From CAZDYP01 sp964509505 (GTDB taxonomy: Bacteria; Chloroflexota; Anaerolineae; JACRMK01): DNA of 21,143 nt. The stretch is taken from assembly GCA_964509505.1 (NCBI GenBank), contig CAZDYP010000083.1, positions 1 through 21,143 on the forward strand, in the 5' to 3' direction. A program made the translations under genes and the position numbers. This document shows positions 14,764 to 21,143 of the stretch, in pieces; position 1 is the stretch's first letter; every line of letters starts with the position of its first letter. The notes beneath the pieces are model-generated. The model saw nothing but the letters and a program-made list of their open reading frames with translations, had not been told where the DNA came from and searched no databases.

Positions 14764-14868
14764 CGTATGGCAGATAGCCTATGGCTTATAGCAGCTGGCG
14801 AATGGCGGATGGTCAAAATGCTATTCGCCATTCGCCATTCGCTATGTGCCACACGCCACATGCCTTAC
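14753..14868. repeat. Heptamer phrase hairpin between two convergent genes
   Basis: Nine heptamers of the form ATRGCNN fill 14753-14815 (ATAGCGG, ATAGCGT, ATGGCAG and so on) and seven of the form GCYANNN fill 14820-14868 (GCTATTC, GCCATTC, GCCATTC and so on) around a four-base centre. The arms are roughly reverse complementary. The left arm contains the stop of the + strand SnoaL gene (14761-14763), the right arm the stop of the - strand SnoaL gene (14865-14867). It probably serves as the terminator for both. Confidence 0.75.
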
Positions 14869-15284
14869 GCCGCTTGCGGCGCAGGCAACACACCCAACTG
14901 TTGCAACTCGCCCAAATCATCTGCATTGAGCCAGAGCTCGGCAATGCGACCAGCGGCGATGCGAAACAAGCTCATGCCTGTCACGTTGATGGTTTTGCCT
15001 GTGGGTGCGACGCCCATGAACTCGCCGCTATGTGTGCCGCGAAAGCGCCAGCGTACCAACACCTTGTCGCCCTCGGCTATTTGCTCTTCAATGGTGAATT
15101 GCGGTTGAGTATAGATGCCATACATCATGGTGACGCGTTGCTTCAATGTGTCTCGTCCTCGTAGCGTGACAGCGCCGACATGACCGACGACCTCGGCGGC
15201 CACGAGCTCATCCACTGCGGCGACATCCTTGCGATTCCAGATGTCCTCGAAGTAACGGCGGGTTAGTGTTTGGTTGTTAGACAT
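14865..15284 (-). CDS. SnoaL-like polyketide cyclase/ester cyclase-type protein
   Basis: A 139-residue NTF2-like protein of the SnoaL 'ester cyclase' type. It shows the family start NQTLTRRYFEDIWNRKDVAAVDELVA, then RGRDTLKQRVTMMY, WRFRGTHSGEFMGVAPTGKTI and a final strand with RIAELWLNADDLGELQQLGV. The GTHxGEFxGxxPTGK segment is the hallmark of this group. Natural substrates of most bacterial members are unknown. The SD AAGGAG lies upstream of the ATG at eight to nine bases. It is divergent from the STAND regulator (100 bases between starts), so that regulator may control it. It differs in sequence from the neighbouring SnoaL-like gene and is not a recent duplicate. Confidence 0.87.
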   Translation of the reverse strand: MSNNQTLTRRYFEDIWNRKDVAAVDELVAAEVVGHVGAVTLRGRDTLKQRVTMMYGIYTQPQFTIEEQIAEGDKVLVRWRFRGTHSGEFMGVAPTGKTINVTGMSLFRIAAGRIAELWLNADDLGELQQLGVLPAPQAA

Positions 15285-15347
15285 AGGTTCCTCTCCTTGA
15301 AAATAATTTTCTCTTGCCGAGTGAACCGATTAAACCAGCAAAGCATC

Positions 15348-15375
15348 TTGCTGTGGTATGGGTTTCCCATACAAT
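15348..15375 (+). promoter_or_regulatory. Promoter of the STAND regulator with palindrome in the spacer
   Basis: TTGCTG (15348-15353), a 16-base spacer and TACAAT (15370-15375) form a good housekeeping promoter. The perfect palindrome GTATGGG-TTT-CCCATAC (15356-15372) covers the spacer, and a further half-site CATACC lies at 15379-15384. Transcription would start about 15382, three bases before ATG 15385, so the mRNA is likely leaderless. The palindrome is a candidate operator. Confidence 0.6.
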
Positions 15376-15384
15376 AGTCATACC

Positions 15385-17772
15385 ATGAGCGATACAGCCT
15401 CTTTCGGTTATTGGGTGCGGCGGCGACGCAAAGCTTTGGACTTAACGCAAGAGACCCTCGCGCGACGAGTAGGCTGCGCCACGATCACACTCCAGAAGAT
15501 CGAAGCGGATGAGCGCCGTCCCTCGCGCCAGCTGGCGGAGCTGCTCGCCGATGGTCTTGCCATCCCCGCTGCTGAACGGGCGGACTTTTTGCGCGCGGCG
15601 CGCGGTGAGCGTTCAGTCGCGCATATCCCTGTCACAACGCAACCTATCGCAGCGCCTCCCACGCCCTCACGCTTTAACAACCTCCCACCACAACCGAACG
15701 CCTTCGTCGGGCGTGAGCGCGCCTTGAGCGAGCTCGCGCAGCTCTTAGCGCGGACTCGTTTGCTGACACTCACGGGTCCTGGCGGCATCGGTAAAACACG
15801 CCTCGCGCTGCAATTGGCAGAGCGCGTGCAGCAGACGTATGCCGATGGCGTGTGCCTAGTTTCGCTGGCGCCTGCGCGCGACGCGAGGCACGTCGCCCAA
15901 CTCATCGCCGAAACGCTCGCTGTGAAAACATTGGCTGAGGCAGGCTATACCACTGTATTGCAAAAGCATTTCAGTGACAAGGCACTGTTGTTAGTGCTGG
16001 ACAATTTTGAGCATCTGTTACCCGCTGCGTCATGGGTCAGCGCCTTGCTCACGGCTGCGCCACGTTTGCGCGTGCTGGTCACCAGTCGCGAGCCATTGGG
16101 CATCTATGGCGAGCAAGCTTATGTGACGCCGCCATTGACGTTACCGCAGCTCAGTCGCCCCGAATTCTGGCCCATCTTGCCGCAAGTCGAAGCGGTGTCG
16201 CTGTTCTTACAGCGTGCGCGAGCGGTCAACCCCGACTTCCACCTAACGGCAGAGAACGCGATGGCGGTTGCAGAAATCTGTGTGCGGTTGGATGGCTTGC
16301 CCTTGGCGCTGGAGTTGGCGGCCGCACGCAGCAGAGTCTTCACCCCACCCGCATTGCTGCAGCGCTTGAATGCCGCTCTACCCATCCTCACGGGTGGCGC
16401 ACGTGATTTGCCCGCTCGCCAACAGACGTTACGCCACACGATTGATTGGAGCTACGATTTGTTGACCGTAGAGGAACAACAGCTATTCAGTCAGTTAGCC
16501 GTGTTCACGCATGGCTTTACGTTGGATGCTGTGGAGTTTGTTTGTGGCGCCGAGGCGATTGCGGGAGCTGCCGTATCCTCCGTGACACCCATCCTTGATT
16601 TGCTCGCAGCGCTGGTCAACAAAAGTCTAGTGCAACAGACGGACAACGCCGATGGCGAGATGCGTTTTGTCATGCTCGAAACGATACGGGAATATGCGCA
16701 GGAAAAATTAGCGTCGAGTCGCGCAGAGGCGACGATACGGCGGCGACACTTGCTTTACTACACGCAGCTCGCAGAAGCTTCGGAGTCGCACATTTTCGGC
16801 GCAACACAACCCAGTTGGCTCCAGCGACTGTTGCAAGAGCATGACAATGTGCGGGCGGCGTTGCATTGGAGCCTGACGTCAGAGGATGAGGTGGATGCGG
16901 CGCTGGGGTTGCGCCTGGTTGGAGTGTTGAGTTGGTTCTGGCATTTTCATGGCTATTGGAATGAGGGACGCCAGTGGGTGACGCAACTCTTGGAGCGAAA
17001 TCAGAGTGCGCGCGGCAAGTTTCGCGCGAAAGCGTTGTGCGGCTTGGGCTTGCTGGCGTGGGCGCAAGACGATTACGCGACAGCCAAAACAGCGCTGCAA
17101 ACGGGGTCGGCATTGTCACCCCTTGCGCCCCCCTCGCTGACGCGCGCTCACACGCTCGGTTTGTTGGGGTTGGTGCTGATGTATGAATTGCAGTTTGCAG
17201 CAGCCGAGCCGCTGGTGACCGAAAGCCTTGCAGTGTTTCGCGCGCTCCATGACTCATTTGGCGTTGCCATCTCGTTGGTGCGGTTGGGCATCATCGCGCG
17301 CATGATGGGCGATTTGGAACGAGCGCTGGAATTAAACACAGAAAGCCTCACGCTGTATCGTGAGCTGAACAATGCGTGGGGCATCGGCATCTCGCTGGCG
17401 AGTTTGGCAGAGACCGCATTGGCGCAACACGCTTGGCGCAACGCCGCGCATTTTTATCGTGATGCGCTCGCAACCATGCGACTCACGGGAAGTCAATGGT
17501 ATGTCGCGTTGGTCATGGTTGGCATTGCAAACGTCGCTATTGCCAGAGGACAGCTCCAAGCGGCCGCGCAGTTGTTGGGCGTTGGCGACGCCATGTTAGC
17601 GGCTGTGCATGGGCGAATTCCGCCGATTGAGCGTTTGCCGTACGAGCAGGCGCTGGCGACCATTCGCTCGCAACTGGGCGAAGCGACGTTTGCCGCCGCA
17701 TACGCCGAGGGACAGTCGCTCACGGCGAGCGAACAGGAGCAGGTTGTGGCGGCGGTGTTACGCGAGCTGTGA
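15385..17772 (+). CDS. STAND transcriptional regulator: XRE-type HTH, NB-ARC ATPase, TPR repeats
   Basis: A 795-residue signal-integrating ATPase regulator. Residues 5-60 form a Cro/XRE-type HTH (SFGYWVRRRRKALDLTQ, then ITLQKIEADERRPS). The NB-ARC part follows with NAFVGRERAL, Walker A GPGGIGKT at 131-138, Walker B LLVLDNFEH with Asp206, and the sensor segment RVLVTSREPLGI. The LDGLPLALELAAAR segment and the winged-helix region end near 450. The rest, to 795, is helical TPR-like repeats that usually bind the inducing ligand or partner. ATG 15385 is preferred over ATG 15358, which lies inside the promoter; there is no SD, in line with a leaderless mRNA. It probably regulates itself and the divergent SnoaL-like gene; the ligand is unknown. 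Confidence 0.9.
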   Translation: MSDTASFGYWVRRRRKALDLTQETLARRVGCATITLQKIEADERRPSRQLAELLADGLAIPAAERADFLRAARGERSVAHIPVTTQPIAAPPTPSRFNNLPPQPNAFVGRERALSELAQLLARTRLLTLTGPGGIGKTRLALQLAERVQQTYADGVCLVSLAPARDARHVAQLIAETLAVKTLAEAGYTTVLQKHFSDKALLLVLDNFEHLLPAASWVSALLTAAPRLRVLVTSREPLGIYGEQAYVTPPLTLPQLSRPEFWPILPQVEAVSLFLQRARAVNPDFHLTAENAMAVAEICVRLDGLPLALELAAARSRVFTPPALLQRLNAALPILTGGARDLPARQQTLRHTIDWSYDLLTVEEQQLFSQLAVFTHGFTLDAVEFVCGAEAIAGAAVSSVTPILDLLAALVNKSLVQQTDNADGEMRFVMLETIREYAQEKLASSRAEATIRRRHLLYYTQLAEASESHIFGATQPSWLQRLLQEHDNVRAALHWSLTSEDEVDAALGLRLVGVLSWFWHFHGYWNEGRQWVTQLLERNQSARGKFRAKALCGLGLLAWAQDDYATAKTALQTGSALSPLAPPSLTRAHTLGLLGLVLMYELQFAAAEPLVTESLAVFRALHDSFGVAISLVRLGIIARMMGDLERALELNTESLTLYRELNNAWGIGISLASLAETALAQHAWRNAAHFYRDALATMRLTGSQWYVALVMVGIANVAIARGQLQAAAQLLGVGDAMLAAVHGRIPPIERLPYEQALATIRSQLGEATFAAAYAEGQSLTASEQEQVVAAVLREL

Positions 17773-17808
17773 TGTATCAGGATTGGAAACTAGCCTTGAG
17801 GATACGCT

Positions 17809-19170
17809 TTGAACTTTCAAGACCTTTCTATCAATTGGAGTGAGTTGCAGCAAGAAGCGCTCGTGCTATTGCAAACCTATTTGCGCTTTGACACCACCAA
17901 TCCGCCGGGCAACGAAGAACCTGCTGCGCGTTTCGTGCATGAGCGATTATGCGCTGAGGGTATCGAGTCACGCTTGCTTGAAACCCAGCCCCGCCGCATC
18001 AATGTCATCGCGCGGCTGCGCGGCAACGGCGCGCAGCGTCCGCTGATTCTGATGAGCCACAGCGATGTGGTACATGCGAATCCCGCCGAGTGGTCGGCGC
18101 CGCCGTTCAGTGGCGAGGTGCGCGATGGCTACGTTTATGGGCGTGGCGCGTTGGACATGAAAGGACTAGGCATCGTGAATCTAATGACGATGCTCATGCT
18201 CAAGCGCGCGCATGTTCAGTTATCACGCGACATCATCTTGCTAACCGTCGCGGGTGAAGAGCGCGACCCGCAGGTAGGCGCGAAATACTTGATGGAAAAT
18301 TTTCGGGATGAGCTGGGCCATGCGGAGTTCATGTTGAACGAGGGCGGCTCGGTAGTGCAAGCGCATTTTCCCGAACCGTTCGCGCGCTTCGCGCCATCGC
18401 GCGTATGGCTGGTGACGTGTGGTGAGAAGGGCGGTATCCGCGTGCGTGTGAAAGCGAAAGGCTTAAGCACACATCCAGGCGTGGGTAGCTTGAACAATCC
18501 GCATGTGCGGCTGGTGCGTGTGCTAGACAAAATTCTCTCGTTCAAACCACCCATCGTGCATACATCTACAATGGATGAAGCGTTTCAGCGCATCGTGTAT
18601 CGCTATGTGCCTCGACTGTGCGCGCCCTTGTTCGCCAACAAGTTTGTGATGGCTCTCGTCGCGCCCTTCCTCATCAAAGACCCAATGATTGGCCCGACCT
18701 TGCGCGACAACATTGTGCTGTTGGGCTTTGAAGAGCCGACGACGAGTCGGGGCGTCATCCCCAGCGAGAGCTGCGCCATCATCGCGTGCCAAAAGTTGCC
18801 GGGGCGCGAGAGCCAAATTTTGTCGCAATTGCGCGCAGTGATTGGCAATGATCCGCACGTTAGCCTCGAAGTCATCAGCGAAAGCCAAGATCTCGCATCG
18901 CCTTATACGAGCGAATTGTTTCATGTGATCGAGCGCGTCGCGCACCGTGAGGACGCGCAGAGTCTCACGTTACCTGTGTTCTCGCTCGCGGCAACGGACT
19001 CACGCTTCTTTCGCCCTTATGGCGTGCAGTGTTACGGCTTGTTGCCATTCGACTTGACGCCGAGCGAGTTGGTGCGGATTCATGGCAACGACGAACGCTT
19101 ATCCATCGAAAATTTACAAAAGGGGCTGCGACGCTGGGGTGAGATTGTGTGGGAGCTGTGTGGAGTGTGA
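17809..19170 (+). CDS. M20-family metallopeptidase/deacylase
   Basis: A 453-residue di-zinc amidohydrolase of the ArgE/DapE/carboxypeptidase G2 family, which cleaves peptides or N-acyl amino acids. The metal-binding set is visible: His84 in LMSHSDVV, bridging Asp116 in GRGALDMKG, catalytic Glu150 and ligand Glu151 in AGEERD, Glu178 in LNEGG and His425 in RIHGNDERLS. The lid domain covers about 210-340. The start is TTG 17809, with GAGG eight bases before; no in-frame ATG precedes the conserved YLRFDTTNPPGNE segment, so a non-ATG start is needed. It lies 36 bases after the regulator and may share its transcript. The N-terminal pattern fits the hypothetical M20 group with large C-terminal lids; substrate unknown. 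Confidence 0.9.
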   Translation: MNFQDLSINWSELQQEALVLLQTYLRFDTTNPPGNEEPAARFVHERLCAEGIESRLLETQPRRINVIARLRGNGAQRPLILMSHSDVVHANPAEWSAPPFSGEVRDGYVYGRGALDMKGLGIVNLMTMLMLKRAHVQLSRDIILLTVAGEERDPQVGAKYLMENFRDELGHAEFMLNEGGSVVQAHFPEPFARFAPSRVWLVTCGEKGGIRVRVKAKGLSTHPGVGSLNNPHVRLVRVLDKILSFKPPIVHTSTMDEAFQRIVYRYVPRLCAPLFANKFVMALVAPFLIKDPMIGPTLRDNIVLLGFEEPTTSRGVIPSESCAIIACQKLPGRESQILSQLRAVIGNDPHVSLEVISESQDLASPYTSELFHVIERVAHREDAQSLTLPVFSLAATDSRFFRPYGVQCYGLLPFDLTPSELVRIHGNDERLSIENLQKGLRRWGEIVWELCGV

Positions 19171-19215
19171 GGGGATGAAGGGGTGTAGGAGTGAGGGCGT
19201 ATGGGAGTTTGGGTG
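19171..19215 (+). repeat. G-rich octamer phrase array
   Basis: Successive eight-base units start with G runs (GGGGATGA, AGGGGTGT, AGGAGTGA, GGGCGTAT, GGGAGTTT) directly after the M20 stop. Four or more G-tracts within 40 bases could form a G-quadruplex on the + strand. Confidence 0.5.
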
Positions 19216-19244
19216 AACAAAGCCTGCGTGATGCAGGCTTTGTT
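19216..19244. terminator. Bidirectional rho-independent terminator
   Basis: AACAAAGCCTGC (19216-19227) and GCAGGCTTTGTT (19233-19244) form a perfect 12-base stem with loop GTGAT and T-rich flank on the + strand side. It lies between the convergent M20 and uma2 genes and touches the uma2 stop codon (19244-19246). Confidence 0.88.
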
Positions 19245-19864
19245 TATTGGCTCAACAAATTTTTGACGGATACATGCGCCACTGTGCGGTTGTCAATCAC
19301 AACAGGCACGTCATCCGATAGCTCATAGATGGTGTGTTGCGCGTAATCGGCGTCGTTTGGGATTGGTTGAGCATATACTTCGATTTGCTGCTCGGTGAGG
19401 TTGACGACCCAATAGACAGGAATGCCTGCGCGAGCATAGAGACGCTTCTTGGTCGTGCGGTCGCGCCGAAGCGTTGTGTCTGCGACCTCGACAACCAGCG
19501 CAACCTCCTGTGGACCGGGATGACGTTCCAGGTATTGTCGTCGTTGACCTCTCACAACCATCACATCAGGCTCTGGTTCGCTATCTTCGGTTGTGAGAGG
19601 TTCTTGCTCATCTACGTACCAACCGCTGGGTAATAGCTTTTCGATCAACTGGCGTAGCAAATAAGTGATTACACTGTGCAAAAGTTTTTTCGCCATCTTA
19701 GGCACCAATAATCCTTCCAGCAGCTCAATCGGCTCATTCTCGATAAGAATCCCCGCATCAATCATCTGATGATACTCGTCAACGCTCAACCGCCACACTG
19801 GCTCCGTGGGCATGACGACACGCTCTTTGAGATTGGGTGAAATCAAATCTAAAGCGATAGACAC
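19244..19864 (-). CDS. Uma2-family endonuclease-like protein
   Basis: A 206-residue protein of the Uma2 family (DUF820), with a PD-(D/E)XK nuclease fold; members are abundant in Chloroflexota and cyanobacteria and their role is unknown. The core residues are present: Asp100 in EPEPDVMVV, Glu126 in LVVEVAD and Lys140 in the helix TKKRLYARAGIPVYWVVN. The N-terminus has the usual LSVDEYHQMIDAGIL and IELLEG. The start chosen is GTG 19864, because AGGAG lies seven bases before it and 13 bases after the miaB stop; ATG at residue 18 of this form is the alternative. It is probably co-transcribed with miaB and ends in a strong terminator. Nuclease activity is inferred from the fold only. Confidence 0.87.
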   Translation of the reverse strand: MSIALDLISPNLKERVVMPTEPVWRLSVDEYHQMIDAGILIENEPIELLEGLLVPKMAKKLLHSVITYLLRQLIEKLLPSGWYVDEQEPLTTEDSEPEPDVMVVRGQRRQYLERHPGPQEVALVVEVADTTLRRDRTTKKRLYARAGIPVYWVVNLTEQQIEVYAQPIPNDADYAQHTIYELSDDVPVVIDNRTVAHVSVKNLLSQ

Positions 19865-19877
19865 AATTCTGCTCCTT

Positions 19878-21143
19878 TCATTGCGACAATGGAATAATCT
19901 CTCTTGCCCTTGCTTCGTTCCTTTCGTTCCTTCCGCTCCCATTTTCGTTGACTACCCCGCCGTTCCTTCCGCTCCCATTTTCGTTGACCGTGCCCTGCAT
20001 GGACCACGCGCTGCTGCTCGTAATCGTCACCTCCACCAATTGTCCCGTGCGCTCCGCATCGTCCTCGAAGAAGACCAGTTTGTTCGTCGGCGTGCGCCCG
20101 CGCCATTTGCCCTTGTGCCTATTTTCGACCAAGACCTGTTGTGTCGCGCCAACCAAGCGCTCATTGATTTCCGATGACACTCGCTCTTGCAGCGCGTCGA
20201 GCGCCTTCAAGCGACGTAGCTTTTCGTCGGCAGGCACGTTGTCTGCCATGCGTCGCGCCGAAGCGGTGTGTGGGCGCGGCGAATACATCGCCAGATGCGC
20301 CACGTCGAGCTTGAGCTCCGCCAGCAAATTGTATGTTCTCATAAATTGCGCTTCGGATTCGTTGGGGAAGCCGACAATAATGTCGGTGGCAATCGAGCCG
20401 TGCGGCAGCTTCGCGCGAATTTTCTCGATGAGCGCGCGATAATCGTCCACAGTGTAGCCGCGCCGCATCTCTTTCAGCACAACGTCATCACCCGCTTGCA
20501 CAGGCACCTCGATATGGGGCATCACTTTGGGCAGCTTAGCGACCACATCCAGCAGTTCATCGTTCATATAATTCGGATGCGACGTAAGAAAGCGGATGCG
20601 CTCCAACCCCTCTACTTCATGCAACACACGCAACAAATCATGCAGACGAGGTCCATCATCCACATCGTAGCCATAGCGGTCCACGATTTGCCCCAACAAG
20701 GTCACTTCTTTCACGCCTTGCGCGACGAGCGCGCGCGCCTCGCTGACAATCTCGCCGACGTGACGGCTGCGTTCCTGTCCGCGCCGATAGGGGATGATGC
20801 AAAACGTGCAGACGTGATTGCACCCATAGACAATCGGGATGTGCGCGCTGACTTTGCCTGCATCCAACGCAGGCAAGCGAAATTCATCTTGCAGCGCGTG
20901 GCGTTGCGCGACTTCGCGCTGGATGATTTCTTTGCCGAGGTCGCCGTCGCGCTCGCGCAAAAAGTTTACGAGTGGCGTCGGTTCGGAAGGCGGCAGGAAT
21001 ACATCCACGAATGGGAATTGCTTGCGGAGTGGCGCATTATCTTTCACGCCGACCATGCACCCCATCAGCGCCAACACTTTGTTAGGATGGCGTTGCTTGA
21101 TGGGATGGATGGCGTGCAAGTAGCCGACCGCTGCATCTTCCGC
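19878..21143 (-). CDS. miaB: tRNA methylthiotransferase MiaB, N-terminus beyond the right edge
   Basis: 421 residues are visible; the frame stays open to the last base, so the start lies outside. MiaB is a radical-SAM enzyme that adds a methylthio group to i6A37 in tRNAs. Seen are the end of the UPF0004 domain (LALMGCMVG), the radical-SAM motif CNHVCTFC (C-x3-C-x2-C, about 20797-20823), RGQERSRHVGEI, and GQIVDRYGYD where the common form is GQNVNSYG. The TRAM domain includes NRHKGKWRGRTPTNKLVFF and ends SAWSMQG. Normal MiaB proteins stop there, but this one continues for about 37 residues, including two copies of VNENGSGRN encoded by a 36-base tandem repeat. MiaB is favoured over RimO or MtaB by RGxERSR. 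Confidence 0.92.
   Translation of the reverse strand, partial: AEDAAVGYLHAIHPIKQRHPNKVLALMGCMVGVKDNAPLRKQFPFVDVFLPPSEPTPLVNFLRERDGDLGKEIIQREVAQRHALQDEFRLPALDAGKVSAHIPIVYGCNHVCTFCIIPYRRGQERSRHVGEIVSEARALVAQGVKEVTLLGQIVDRYGYDVDDGPRLHDLLRVLHEVEGLERIRFLTSHPNYMNDELLDVVAKLPKVMPHIEVPVQAGDDVVLKEMRRGYTVDDYRALIEKIRAKLPHGSIATDIIVGFPNESEAQFMRTYNLLAELKLDVAHLAMYSPRPHTASARRMADNVPADEKLRRLKALDALQERVSSEINERLVGATQQVLVENRHKGKWRGRTPTNKLVFFEDDAERTGQLVEVTITSSSAWSMQGTVNENGSGRNGGVVNENGSGRNERNEARAREIIPLSQ
19925..19988 (-). repeat. 36-base tandem duplication in the miaB tail
   Basis: Two identical 28-base copies (19925-19952 and 19961-19988) start 36 bases apart, exactly 12 codons, so the protein frame is kept. They encode VNENGSGRN twice. 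Confidence 0.85.

Noticed and set aside
14116..14868. Heptamer arrays considered as a CRISPR array
   Set aside because: Units are seven bases with no spacers, and there are no cas genes.
16670..17257. 195-codon - strand frame opposite the STAND regulator
   Set aside because: It mirrors the TPR region of a complete regulator and shows Ser/Pro/Ala-rich mirror composition.

Overview
The window reads as a fragment of a draft, probably metagenome-assembled, genome of a Chloroflexota bacterium (Anaerolineae-like). This is an inference from several features together: Thr/Pro 'TPTPT' linkers and a C-terminal FLPLVIR tail on a large secreted protein, a HTH-NB-ARC-TPR (STAND) regulator, a GQIVDRYG variant in MiaB, many short phrase repeats between genes, and ATGA-overlapped operons at moderately high GC. 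No rRNA, tRNA, CRISPR array or complete insertion sequence was seen.

Left part (1-4289, all + strand): the end of a GNAT acetyltransferase, then a decayed toxin-antitoxin pair (antitoxin with two in-frame stops, RelE/ParE toxin with a shifted N-terminus). A tight three-gene operon follows, joined by 4-base ATGA overlaps: an FAD subunit of the 4-hydroxybenzoyl-CoA reductase type without its partner subunits, an RCK-gated K+ channel, and the ribosome-assembly GTPase Der.

Middle part (4460-10329): a 1175-residue secreted multidomain protein carrying a metzincin-like zinc site with an unusual Asp, followed by hairpins; then on the - strand sixA (phosphohistidine phosphatase) and an MFS transporter. 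Between these two lies a relic of a Crp/Fnr regulator on the + strand.

Right-middle part (10330-14763): phrase repeats and a possible 42-residue Cys-containing ORF; a 565-residue protein of unknown function with a nucleoside-phosphorylase-like C-terminal half and a Shine-Dalgarno buried in a hairpin; a 138-bp MITE-like element; a Nudix hydrolase coupled to an AstE/aspartoacylase-type deacylase; and a SnoaL-like protein. The 100-N gap at 14220-14319 is flanked by the same exact 55 bases on both sides, so it is almost certainly an unmerged contig overlap and not missing sequence.

Right part (14865-21143): a second SnoaL-like gene (-) diverges from a STAND regulator (+) whose promoter contains a palindrome and which is probably leaderless. 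An M20 peptidase follows, then a strong shared terminator, and on the - strand a miaB-uma2 pair in which miaB runs off the right edge and has a repeat-derived C-terminal tail.

The clearest unexplained structure is the set of 7-, 8- and 9-base phrase arrays placed at gene ends, two of them as paired inverted arms and one of those overlapping the stop codons of two convergent genes.
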